From the NCBI RefSeq assembly GCF_010977575.1, contig NZ_CP048812.1, positions 2,232,001 through 2,296,000 of the forward strand: a DNA stretch of 64,000 nucleotides, written 5' to 3'. Shown here piece after piece: positions 27,709 through 36,353 of the stretch. The DNA comes from Halomonas socia (GTDB taxonomy: Bacteria; Pseudomonadota; Gammaproteobacteria; Pseudomonadales; Halomonadaceae). The notes beneath the pieces are model-generated. The model was given only the letters and a program-made list of their open reading frames with translations. It ran no database searches and was not told the origin of the DNA. Both the position numbers and the translations under genes were made by a program. Position 1 is the stretch's first letter. Every line of letters starts with the position of its first letter.

Positions 27709-28600
27709 ATGAGAAGCATGAGGCAGCTCGAGGTCTTCCGCGCCATCATGAAGGGGGCTCGATCACGGAAGCCGCCCGTCTCCTCCATGTCTCGCAACCG
27801 GCAGTGAGTAAGATCCTGCGCCACATGGAGGACCAACTCGGCATGCGCCTCTTCCATCGCTATGGCGGGCGCCTGCAACCGACGCCGGAAGCCGCGACGG
27901 TCTATCCGGAGGTGGAGCAAATATTTGAGCGAATCGAGCTTGTTCAGAAGTCAATCGAGAACCTGGTGAACCCGACGCAGGGCTCGATCATGATAGGGAC
28001 GATTCCAACCCTCGGCGCTACATTGCTCCCCCGGCCATCTCGGCCTTCCGCTGGAAGCGGCCCATGGTCAGGGTACTGATAAAGATTCTGCCAACGCAGG
28101 AGGTGATTAACCGGGTAGCTAACAATCAGCTCGATCTCGGTATCGTGTATGCGCCGGCGGATGATCCGGCACTGTTGAGTGAGGAGCTCTATGCCGCTGA
28201 GATTATGTGCGCTTTTCCCGCAGGACATCCGCTTGAGAGCAAGGGCACGATATTTCCGGAAGACCTAGTCGGGCACGACCTGATATCAATTAGCCGCAAC
28301 TCACCTTTCGGCATGGCGATTGAGAAAGCGTTTGAGGAGCGCGGTGTCGCCCGGGAAAACGTCATCGAGGTCAGCCATTCCTTTGTTGCCCTCTCACTCG
28401 TTGAGAATGGTGCTGGTATCGGCGTGGTAGACCCCTTTGTGACGATGCGCCGCCTATTTCCAAACCTCGTCTTTTGCGCCTTTCGGCCCCGGGTAGCGAT
28501 CAACCCCAGAGTCGTTTATGCGCGGCGAAAACCTTTATCGCGGCTGCAGACGTCTTTCATTGAGCATTTGAAACTGGTCGAATTCGACGTACCGTACTGA
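27709..28600 (+). pseudogene. LysR-family regulator, two frameshifts as assembled
   Basis: Three frames must be joined. MRSMRQLEVFRAIMK from ATG 27709 breaks at five G (27753-27757); GGSITEAARLLHVSQPAVSK continues to five C (28028-28032); the third frame runs AISAFRWKRPMVRVLIKILP to the end at 28600. Adding one base at each run restores a normal ~298-residue LysR protein, with its helix-turn-helix near residues 18-37 and the effector domain (LDLGIVYAPADDP, VENGAGIGVVDPF). Divergent from the ABC operon, it would control that operon in response to the transported compound. Two independent shifts, both at G/C runs, favour a sequencing artefact. Confidence 0.84.
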
Positions 28601-28631
28601 CAGTTCACCCGATATGCACCGGGCTGGGACC

Positions 28632-29444
28632 TTAGTAGCCTCGCCCGTCCGGTTGGACGTGCAAGGCCGCTGCAATTCCTTCTAGCCCGGGGCCCGCTTT
28701 GGGATAGCGCCGCATGACAAGAGGATCGTGTCCAGGGACGACATGATCAGGGCTTGAAGCGAGCGAGCGAACCCGGCGGTAGCCCTCGAGCATGTCTTCG
28801 ACATTGTGCACGACCACGAAGGGGCGGTTCGTTTCTATATGCTCATAGAAGTGCACGGCGTCCGAGGCGATCACCAAGTGCCCGCGCTGCGTCTGTATCC
28901 GTACGACCTGCAATCCTTTCGAATGGCCGCCGATGCGATGGACGCTTATCCCGGGAAAGAGCTCGGTATCACCGTCGTGAAACATCACACGGCCGGCATA
29001 TACCTTGCTCAGTATATTGGTAATGTTGTCGAGTTCGAATGGCTGGCGGAGGATCTCATGGCACATGCAGCGGCCGGTAGCATAGGCCATCTCGCGGTCC
29101 TGCAGGTGGAAGCAGGCACGTGGAAATGCCGCTTGGTCCCCCGCATGGTCGTAGTGCAAGTGGGTAAGGATAACGTGTTCGACCGAGTCGGGATTAATGC
29201 CGAGGCGCCGAACTGCCATGGAGACTGGTAGCAATAGTTGCCGATTGCGAGCCTTCGCGAGGTTGGCAGTGAAGCCGGTATCGATGACCACCGTCAGCGA
29301 CCCGTTCGTCGCAACCCATATGTAATAGTCGAGCGGCATTGGCACATCGTGACTATCACCACCGAGAAAGTTGCCGGGGCGGTTTCTACCACCGTGCCCG
29401 TAGCGCACGGCATAAACCTCAAAGATGTCGCTGCTGCCTTTCAT
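28632..29444 (-). CDS. Metallo-beta-lactamase-fold hydrolase, N-acyl-homoserine-lactonase type
   Basis: 270 residues from ATG 29444 (MKGSSDIFEVYAVRYGHG); the frame stays open to 29495. HLHYDHAGD is the HxHxDH dinuclear zinc motif. The downstream His in IGGHSKGLQVV, the Asp in VIASDAVHF and the His in VVPGHDPL complete the site in the order of AttM/AiiA-type lactonases. No signal peptide. It may open a lactone derived from the imported substrate or quench a signal. It converges on the LysR gene. Confidence 0.8.
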   Translation of the reverse strand: MKGSSDIFEVYAVRYGHGGRNRPGNFLGGDSHDVPMPLDYYIWVATNGSLTVVIDTGFTANLAKARNRQLLLPVSMAVRRLGINPDSVEHVILTHLHYDHAGDQAAFPRACFHLQDREMAYATGRCMCHEILRQPFELDNITNILSKVYAGRVMFHDGDTELFPGISVHRIGGHSKGLQVVRIQTQRGHLVIASDAVHFYEHIETNRPFVVVHNVEDMLEGYRRVRSLASSPDHVVPGHDPLVMRRYPKAGPGLEGIAAALHVQPDGRGY

Positions 29445-29575
29445 TCGTCTCGCCAGCCTCCACCACGACCAGGTCAGTTCGTCTATCGGTGACAAACACT
29501 ACGTTTTACAGATCGATATTATCGGGCAGTTCAGCGCAGCGTATACCCCATATCTGGTCAGCATAGCCTTTTTTC

Positions 29576-29817
29576 GGTTCTTCGTCGCTGGGTGTGGAAT
29601 TCGGTCCCGGTGTTGAGCCACGATAGAGACTCCACGATGACAGGAGGCATGACATGGACGGCACTCAGATTCTGACTCTTGGCCCGGGCTTGTAAGCGTC
29701 CTGGATCCTCAAGGACCAGACCTGGACACCGCTGTATCGCCCCACCGTCTGGATCTCTATGTCGAGGCGAGCGCGACAGCCTTTATCCCTGTCTGGCGTG
29801 AGGCAAGGCCTGTCCCC
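29576..29817 (+). mobile_element. Decayed 5' fragment of the ISL3-family element
   Basis: GGTTCTTCGTCGCTGGGTGT at 29576 matches the transposase-start end of the intact copy at 2741-4089. Similarity continues through the ribosome-binding site (GACAGGAGGCATGACATGGA) and about 50 codons of transposase, with substitutions, a premature stop (TAA in place of GGAA context near 29694) and small deletions. It ends near 29817 without the rest of the element. The ~200 bp that follow, up to recD, show no gene. Confidence 0.8.
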
Positions 29818-30024
29818 TCTAATTGTCTGACAATCCTTTGATTTCCATTCCTAATTCGCAGGGTATCCAACCTCGGCCTGGCCGCTAACATGAGTCCATC
29901 ATGTAAAGAAAACCAAGGTTTGTTTACGAAGGGCGCACCAACCGTGCTGAGTTGCTGATTCCAGCGGAATGGTCGGCTCCTGTCCGAAAACCGACACCGC
30001 CAATACTGAGGATGTCGGTTTTGA

Positions 30025-32499
30025 TTACAACCTCCCCAACCCACTCACCCTCACCACCTCCCTCGTCACCGCCTCATCCAGCATCCCGCGACCCGTCTCC
30101 ACCAGCGTCAGCCAGTGCTTGGCGCGGGTGATGCCGGTGTAGACCAGTTCCCGGGTGAGGATGGGGTTGGGGGCGTCAGGGAGCAGCAGGGCGGTGTGGG
30201 TGAATTCCGAGCCCTGGGACTTGTGTACCGTCATGGCGAATACGGTTTCCACCGCCTGCAGGCGGCTGGGTAGGACCCATTTGATGCTGCCGCTGCCGTC
30301 GCTTGCCGGGAAGGCGACGCGCAGCAGGGTACGGCCGGGCGATTCGCTGGCGGTGCGGGCCTCGGGTACGGCGAGGGTGATGCCGACATCGCCGTTCATC
30401 AGCCCCAGGCCGTAGTCGTTGCGAGTGACGAGCACCGGGCGGCCTTCAAACCAGCCCTGTTCCAGTTCCAGGTCGCTGGCCTTGAGCCAGCCGGCGCGGC
30501 GCAGCGAGCGGCCGATTTTCGGATTCAGTCCCTCAATGCCCCAGGTGCCTTTCCTCAGCGCACACAGCAGTTGGAAGTGGCCGTGGGCGGCGAGCACCTG
30601 GTGCGCCCAGTCGTCATAGGGTTGGCGGGCTTCGCCTTCGCCAAAGAAGGGCTGTGCGGGGCGCGCTGACTTCATCACTTCCAGGTAGTGGCCGTAGCCG
30701 ACCGGCGGCTCTATGGCTTCACCGCGGCGGTCGTGGCGGCCTTCGCCGCTGTTGGCAAAGCCGGCCGGGTTGCCGTTGACCACCAGGCGGTCCAGCGCCG
30801 GGGCGTCGGCGTCCGCCAGGGCGAGGCGGGCGATATCGGCGTAACCCTGCTGGGAGATCTCGCGTACGGCGCGTTTCTTTGCCCTCTGATCATGATCGGA
30901 GCCAAGCGGGCGGTTGACCGCTTCGGCGAGTTGACCGATGCCGCTTTTCGCATCGAAGCGGTGGCTAACCCACAGCATGGCGATGGCCTGGTCCAGCGGC
31001 TGGCCTGTCTCATCCTTGTACTCTTCGGGGATTGGCATGCCGCTTACCCGTTCCAGCCAGTCGCAGGTGGCCGGGGTGTAGTGGCCGCCTTCGGCGCGCT
31101 GGCACAGGTCGCCGAGCACGGCGCCGGCTTCCACCGAGGCGAGCTGGTCCTTGTCGCCGAGCAGGATCAGCCGCGCCCTGGGCGGCAGGGCGGTGAGCAC
31201 GGCGGCCATCATCTCGATATCCACCATCGAGGCTTCGTCGATCACCAGGGCGTCCAGCGCCAGCGGGTTGCCGGCATGGTGGCGGAAGTGGCGTGTGTCC
31301 GGCCGCGAGCCCAGTAGCCTATGCAGCGTGGTGACTTCGGTAGGGATGCTGTCGCGCAGGGTTGAGATATCCACACCCTGTTGGCCCACGGCGGCGGCCA
31401 GTTCCACCAGCGAAAGCCCCTGCACCTGCTTGGCGATGGATTCGTTGAGTCGCGCGGCGGCCTTGCCGGTGGGGGCGGCCAGGCGAATGCGTAGCGGGCG
31501 CGGGGCCTGCTTGGCGGCGGGCTCACCCAGGGCCAGTGCCTGCAGCAAGGCAAGCAGCTTGACCACGGTGGTGGTCTTGCCGGTGCCGGGGCCGCCGGTG
31601 ATCACGGCGAAGTGGGCCTGGGCGGCGAGGGCGCAGGCGGTTTTTTGCCAGTCCAGTTCAGTGGTGGGGAAGAGGGCGGCGAGAGCGCTGGCCAAGGTGG
31701 CTGTATCGGGGCGCCTGGCGGCGCCATCGCGACTGAAGTCGCTCCCACATTGGTTGGTTGTGGAGCCTGTGCTGGTGGTGTGATCTGGGCGCCTGTCGGC
31801 GCCATCGCGACTGAAGTCGCTCCTACATTGGTTGGTGGAGACACTTGGGAGGCGGGCGCCGATCAGTCCGCGGATGTCTTGCTCGTACTGCCAGTAGCGG
31901 CGCAGGTAGAGCCGCACGTTGCCGTCGCGCTCGCTGCGTACCAGCGGCGTATTGCCGGGCTGGGGCGTGTTGCCGTCCGCTACCAGGGTGGGGGGATTCA
32001 GGGCGGTGCGCCAGGTGGCGAGGTCGAGGCCTGCCAGTAGGTCGCTGGGCAGCGGCGGCGGGTCGCTGAGGTCGTCGCCCTCCGGCGGCAGCGAGAGCGC
32101 CAGGTCGGGGGCGGCAAGAGTCTGGGCGAGGTCGAGGCACACATGGCCGCGGCCGAGCTGATGGCTTGCAAGGGCAGCAGCGAGCAGCAGCAGGGGAGGG
32201 GCGTCGCTCACCTCGCGCTGGAAAAAACTCGCCAGTGCCCGGTCCAGCGCACGCAGCCAGCCGCACTCCACCCAGCGGTCGAGCAGGGCGAACAGCGCTT
32301 GGGTGTCGTCGAGTGCGGCCTGTACGTTGCCCTGCGCGGCTCGGGGCGGTTCCGGCTCGGCGGGTTCGCTCTTGCCTGGTGCGTCGCTAATGCCTACTTC
32401 GTTGCTAGCGTCTGATTCGTTATTAGCGCCTGATTCCTCACCGAGATCGGCGAACAGGTCCGGGGTGGCGTCGTCGTGGTGCTTGCTGCGCTGGCTCAT
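30025..32499 (-). CDS. recD: RecD, exonuclease V alpha subunit, with an in-frame repeat insertion
   Basis: 824 residues, longer than the ~610 of E. coli RecD. Walker A is VITGGPGTGKTTTVVKL; DALVIDEASMVDIEMMAAVL and LILLGDKDQLASVEAG are helicase motifs II and III; FAMTVHKSQGSEFTHTALLL and LVYTGITRAKHWL are motifs V and VI. The extra length comes from an acidic N-terminal extension (residues 1-60) and from residues about 221-265, which are encoded by two palindromic intergenic-type repeats. RecD is the 5'-3' helicase of RecBCD, used in double-strand break repair and phage DNA degradation. It overlaps recB by 4 bp (ATGA). Confidence 0.95.
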   Translation of the reverse strand: MSQRSKHHDDATPDLFADLGEESGANNESDASNEVGISDAPGKSEPAEPEPPRAAQGNVQAALDDTQALFALLDRWVECGWLRALDRALASFFQREVSDAPPLLLLAAALASHQLGRGHVCLDLAQTLAAPDLALSLPPEGDDLSDPPPLPSDLLAGLDLATWRTALNPPTLVADGNTPQPGNTPLVRSERDGNVRLYLRRYWQYEQDIRGLIGARLPSVSTNQCRSDFSRDGADRRPDHTTSTGSTTNQCGSDFSRDGAARRPDTATLASALAALFPTTELDWQKTACALAAQAHFAVITGGPGTGKTTTVVKLLALLQALALGEPAAKQAPRPLRIRLAAPTGKAAARLNESIAKQVQGLSLVELAAAVGQQGVDISTLRDSIPTEVTTLHRLLGSRPDTRHFRHHAGNPLALDALVIDEASMVDIEMMAAVLTALPPRARLILLGDKDQLASVEAGAVLGDLCQRAEGGHYTPATCDWLERVSGMPIPEEYKDETGQPLDQAIAMLWVSHRFDAKSGIGQLAEAVNRPLGSDHDQRAKKRAVREISQQGYADIARLALADADAPALDRLVVNGNPAGFANSGEGRHDRRGEAIEPPVGYGHYLEVMKSARPAQPFFGEGEARQPYDDWAHQVLAAHGHFQLLCALRKGTWGIEGLNPKIGRSLRRAGWLKASDLELEQGWFEGRPVLVTRNDYGLGLMNGDVGITLAVPEARTASESPGRTLLRVAFPASDGSGSIKWVLPSRLQAVETVFAMTVHKSQGSEFTHTALLLPDAPNPILTRELVYTGITRAKHWLTLVETGRGMLDEAVTREVVRVSGLGRL
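31709..31758. repeat. REP-like palindromic repeat inside recD, copy 1
   Basis: 50 bp with the core GCGACTGAAGTCGC, a short inverted repeat of the type commonly scattered between genes in halomonads and pseudomonads. It matches 31787-31836 at 48 of 50 positions. Read through recD it encodes TNQCGSDFSRDGAARRPD. Confidence 0.88.
31787..31836. repeat. REP-like palindromic repeat inside recD, copy 2
   Basis: Same orientation as copy 1, 78 bp away start to start (a multiple of three), encoding TNQCRSDFSRDGADRRPD. Both copies keep the recD frame open. Confidence 0.88.
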
Positions 32500-35400
32500 G
32501 CCTGGGCCTCCGGCTCGTTGAGGGCGGCGCCTGTCGCTTGGGTGTCGCCCCGGAAGAGCGCGTCCATCGCTTCGATCAGCTGGCGCGGGGGGCGCTCGGC
32601 GTGCACGCCGCGGCTCTCCGCATTGGCGCCCCTGAGAAAGACGGTGAGCGAGCCGCCGATGTGTTGGTCGTAGTCGTAGCCCGGCAGCCGCGCCTTGAGC
32701 AGCCGGTGCAGGGCCAGCAGGTAGAGCGCGTACTGCAGGTCGTAGCGCTTCTCGGCGATGGCCTGCTGCATGGCTTGGGGGGCATAGGCGGCGTCGTCCG
32801 GCCCCAGGTGGTTGGATTTCCAGTCGGCCACGTAGTAGCGCCCATCAAGTTCGAACACCAGGTCGATAAAGCCCTTGAGCATGCCGTTGAGGGTGTCGGC
32901 ATCCAGCGCGGGGCGCGGCAGGCGGGTATTTGCGCTGTCATAAGGGCTAGGCAGTGTGTAAGCACTTACGAGGGCGTCCAGTCGGCGGGTGTCGACCTTG
33001 CTGGCGGAGAACCAGAACTCCATCTCCACCTGGTAGCTCGCTAGCGCTTCGAGTGTAAGGCTGCCCGCGCCGTTGGGCAGCGGCAGCGGGGCGGCGAGCA
33101 GGGTGCCGAACCAGGAATGCAGAGTATGTAGCCACGGCTGCCAGCCGCGCATCTGGCAGCGCCGGGCCAGGGTCTCCTCGCGCAGGGCCGGGTCACGGGC
33201 CACGCGGGCGAAGCCGTGCTCGCCGGCCCACTCTAAAACCCCATGCAGAAAAGTACCGGGGCCGGGGCCACGGGGGAATCTATGCAAGGAGGGCAGCGGT
33301 TCGCTCTGGCCGCTGTCATGCGGCTCGGTGATCACTTCCAGCGCGGTGGCTTCCAGGGCGGTGGCCGGCTCAGCGAGCGGGGTGTCGGTGGTTCCAGTTG
33401 ACGAGGTAGCCTGCGTGCTAAACGGTAAGTCAGTGCTTACTGGGGCGGTCGTAGTTTCAATAGAAAACATGTCTCCCGAGAGGCGCAGCGCCGAGTAGCT
33501 GGCGATCCACCAGTGCTCGCGGGCGGGGCGCGTGGGCGTGCGCGCTTCGCCGAGCAGTTCGTCGCGCTCGCTCTGGGTGACGATCTGGGCGTGGGCCGGC
33601 GGTGCCGGGGCGATCTCGATGGCCGCGCAGTTGCCCTTCAGCCGGTTTACCGCTTGTGAAAAGGCGGTTGGCCCGAGCGAATCGCCATTGGCCAGCAATT
33701 GACCGATGGCGCTGCCTTCGCCGCCCTTGAGCGGCGCCATGCCGAGCCAGGTGGCGTGGCGCGCGCGGGTCAGCGCCACGTAGAGCTTGCGCAGGTCTTC
33801 GCCCAGGCGCTCGCGGTCGACGGTGGCCAGGGCCTCCTCGTCGGCTTCCAGGCTGATGCGCAGCCGGCCCTCGGCGTCGTGCCAGCGCAGCGGCGAGTCG
33901 TCCTTCTTCGTCGGGCGGTGGCTGCAGATAAAGGGCAGGAACACCAGCGGGTATTCCAGCCCCTTGGACTTGTGGATGGTGATGACCTGCACCAGGTCGG
34001 CGTCGCTCTCCAGGCGCAGCTTGTGGGTGTCGCCCTGGCCTTCCGGGTGGGCGATGGATTCGGCGAGGAAGCGGATCAGCGCGTGTTCGCCGTCGAGCTC
34101 CTGGCTGGCGTGCTGCAGCAATTCTCCTAAATGGAGTAGGTCGGTAAGTGCTCTCTCACCGTCGCTGGCAGGCCCCCAGGCGAGTAGCCGGGTGGCGACG
34201 TCGAAGTCGTGAATGATCTTGCGCACCAATGGCAGCACGCCCTGGCGCTGCCACAGCCGGTGGTAGTCGCGGAACTGCAGCACGCGGCTTTCCCAGGCCA
34301 GCTCATCCTCGTTCAATCTGTCGAGCGTGGCGATATCGAGCCCCAGCACCGGGGTGGCCAGGGCGGTGCGCAGCAGCCGGTCGTCCTCGGGCGCCGCACA
34401 GGCGCGCAGCCAGGCGTCGAGCTGGGCGGCGACCGGTGAGGCGAACACCTTGTCCTTGTCGGAGAGGTAGACGCTCTTCACCCCGCGCCGGGCCAGCGCC
34501 TGGCGGATCGCCCGCGCTTCGCCCAGGCCGTTGACCAGCACCGTCATGTCGGAGGGCTTGAGCGGCTGTAATTCGCCCTGTTCGTTCTGGAAACCGGCGT
34601 AGCCGCTTTGCCCCTCGTTGAGCAGCTCGACCATATAGGAGGCGCAGCGCTCGGCCATCACGCCGTGGTAGGCGGTCTTGGAAAGCGGTTCGTCGCTGTC
34701 GAGCTGCCACAGGGTCATGGCCGGTAGCGGCTGGCCCTGGCGGGTAAGTGAGTCCTTGCGTCCTTTTGCGCCCACACGATTAAAGGGTACGGGATTGCTG
34801 CCGTCGGCCTCCTTGAACAGGAAGGCGCCGGGCGGGTGCGCCTCGGCGAATTCGAAACAGCGGTTCACCGACTCGACCATCGCCTCGCTGGAGCGGAAGT
34901 TGGTGCCCAGGGTGACGTGGCGGCCATCGGTGTCGCGGCGGGCGCGCAGGTAGGTGTGGATGTCGGCGCCGCGGAAGGCGTAGATCGCCTGCTTGGGATC
35001 GCCGATCAGGAACACGCCGGTCTCAGGCGAGTTCTCGCGGATGCGGTAGACGCAGTCGAAGATGCGGTACTGCACCGGGTCGGTATCCTGGAATTCGTCG
35101 ACCAGGGCGACCGGGAACTGGCGGCGGATCTGCGCGCCCAGCGCCTCACGGTTGGGGCCGGCGAGCGCCCGGTCGAGGTGGGTGAGCAGCTCGTTGGGGC
35201 CCATCTCGGCGCGGCGTTCCTGCTCGCGGTCGAGCCGCGCCCGGCACCAGTGCACGGCGTGGGTGAGTAGGTCCGCGTAGGGATCGGGCAGGGCATTGAG
35301 CTTGTCCTGCAGCGCTTCCAGGGCGGCCAGCGCCGGATGATCCGGCGGCTCGCCCTTGAGCCAGATATCTGCCATGCCCTGGGGCGTGAGGCGCTTCCAG

Positions 35401-36353
35401 GCGGCATCGGTCAGGCCGGGCCAGGTGGCATCCCCCTGGCACCAGTCGCGCAGGGCGCCGAGCCAGTTGGCGCGGCTCTTGGCATTGAAGCTCTGGCCCT
35501 TGAAGGCCTTCTGCTGGGCGGCCTCTTCGAACACGTCGTGCAATTGCTCGACCCACGTGGCCCACGGCGCCTTGAGCTCGGCCAGGCGTTCGGCGGTCTC
35601 GCGCTGGGCGTTGGCCACCGTTTCGGCCGGGGGCGGGGCGCCCTTATCGAGCGCATCACATTCGGGCATCAGCCCGCGCACGGCCTGGTGCAGCTGTTCG
35701 GGCGTGCTCCAGTGGCGCACCACGCTGGCCAGTTCATCGGTGTTGAGCGGGTAGTAGAAGCTGCGCCAGTAGTCGCGCACCACTTCGAGTTCCAGCTCGG
35801 TCTGGTCGTTTTCCAGGTCGAGGGAGAACAGGCTGCCGCTGTCGAAGGCGTGCTCGCGCAGCATGCGGTAGCACCAGCTGTGGATGGTGGAGACGGCGGC
35901 CTCGTCCATCCATTCGGCGGCGAGCTGCAGGCGCCGGGCGCAGGCGGGCCAGGTGGCAGGATCATATTGGTCGCGGAGGGCGATGAGAAGGGGATCAAGA
36001 CCCTCGCTACGGCCTGTCCCCGGCGCCCCTCTGGCGTGTGCGCTCTCATCGTCAGTAGGCGCGGCTTTGGGCGCCTGTGGGGAGAGGAAAACATTGGCCG
36101 CCTCGACGAGTCGCGCGCGAATCCGCTCGCGCAGCTCCTGGGTGGCGGCGTTGGTGAAGGTCACCACCAGGATCTCCGGCGGTGTCAGCGGGCGCTCGAA
36201 GGCGGCATCGTCGGCCTCCGAGCGGGCGCCGAGCACCAGGCGCACGTAGAGCAGAGCGATGGTAAAGGTCTTGCCCGTCCCAGCGCTCGCCTCAATTAAT
36301 CTGCTCCCATGTAAGGGGAAGTCGAGCGGATTTAACTGCGTGACGTCGCTCAT
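32496..36353 (-). CDS. recB: RecB, exonuclease V beta subunit
   Basis: 1285 residues. The N-terminal SF1 helicase begins at ASAGTGKTFTIALLYVRL (Walker A). VALVDEFQDTDPVQYRIFD is motif II, FLIGDPKQAIYAFRGAD is motif III, and VITIHKSKGLEYPLVFLPF with LYVALTRARHATWLG are motifs V and VI. The C-terminal nuclease domain shows LKGFIDLVFELDGRYYVADW, with its aspartates, followed by KSNHLG, the D-x-K site. It is the 3'-5' helicase and sole nuclease of RecBCD. It overlaps recC and recD by 4 bp each, so the three are co-translated. Confidence 0.96.
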   Translation of the reverse strand: MSDVTQLNPLDFPLHGSRLIEASAGTGKTFTIALLYVRLVLGARSEADDAAFERPLTPPEILVVTFTNAATQELRERIRARLVEAANVFLSPQAPKAAPTDDESAHARGAPGTGRSEGLDPLLIALRDQYDPATWPACARRLQLAAEWMDEAAVSTIHSWCYRMLREHAFDSGSLFSLDLENDQTELELEVVRDYWRSFYYPLNTDELASVVRHWSTPEQLHQAVRGLMPECDALDKGAPPPAETVANAQRETAERLAELKAPWATWVEQLHDVFEEAAQQKAFKGQSFNAKSRANWLGALRDWCQGDATWPGLTDAAWKRLTPQGMADIWLKGEPPDHPALAALEALQDKLNALPDPYADLLTHAVHWCRARLDREQERRAEMGPNELLTHLDRALAGPNREALGAQIRRQFPVALVDEFQDTDPVQYRIFDCVYRIRENSPETGVFLIGDPKQAIYAFRGADIHTYLRARRDTDGRHVTLGTNFRSSEAMVESVNRCFEFAEAHPPGAFLFKEADGSNPVPFNRVGAKGRKDSLTRQGQPLPAMTLWQLDSDEPLSKTAYHGVMAERCASYMVELLNEGQSGYAGFQNEQGELQPLKPSDMTVLVNGLGEARAIRQALARRGVKSVYLSDKDKVFASPVAAQLDAWLRACAAPEDDRLLRTALATPVLGLDIATLDRLNEDELAWESRVLQFRDYHRLWQRQGVLPLVRKIIHDFDVATRLLAWGPASDGERALTDLLHLGELLQHASQELDGEHALIRFLAESIAHPEGQGDTHKLRLESDADLVQVITIHKSKGLEYPLVFLPFICSHRPTKKDDSPLRWHDAEGRLRISLEADEEALATVDRERLGEDLRKLYVALTRARHATWLGMAPLKGGEGSAIGQLLANGDSLGPTAFSQAVNRLKGNCAAIEIAPAPPAHAQIVTQSERDELLGEARTPTRPAREHWWIASYSALRLSGDMFSIETTTAPVSTDLPFSTQATSSTGTTDTPLAEPATALEATALEVITEPHDSGQSEPLPSLHRFPRGPGPGTFLHGVLEWAGEHGFARVARDPALREETLARRCQMRGWQPWLHTLHSWFGTLLAAPLPLPNGAGSLTLEALASYQVEMEFWFSASKVDTRRLDALVSAYTLPSPYDSANTRLPRPALDADTLNGMLKGFIDLVFELDGRYYVADWKSNHLGPDDAAYAPQAMQQAIAEKRYDLQYALYLLALHRLLKARLPGYDYDQHIGGSLTVFLRGANAESRGVHAERPPRQLIEAMDALFRGDTQATGAALNEPEAQA

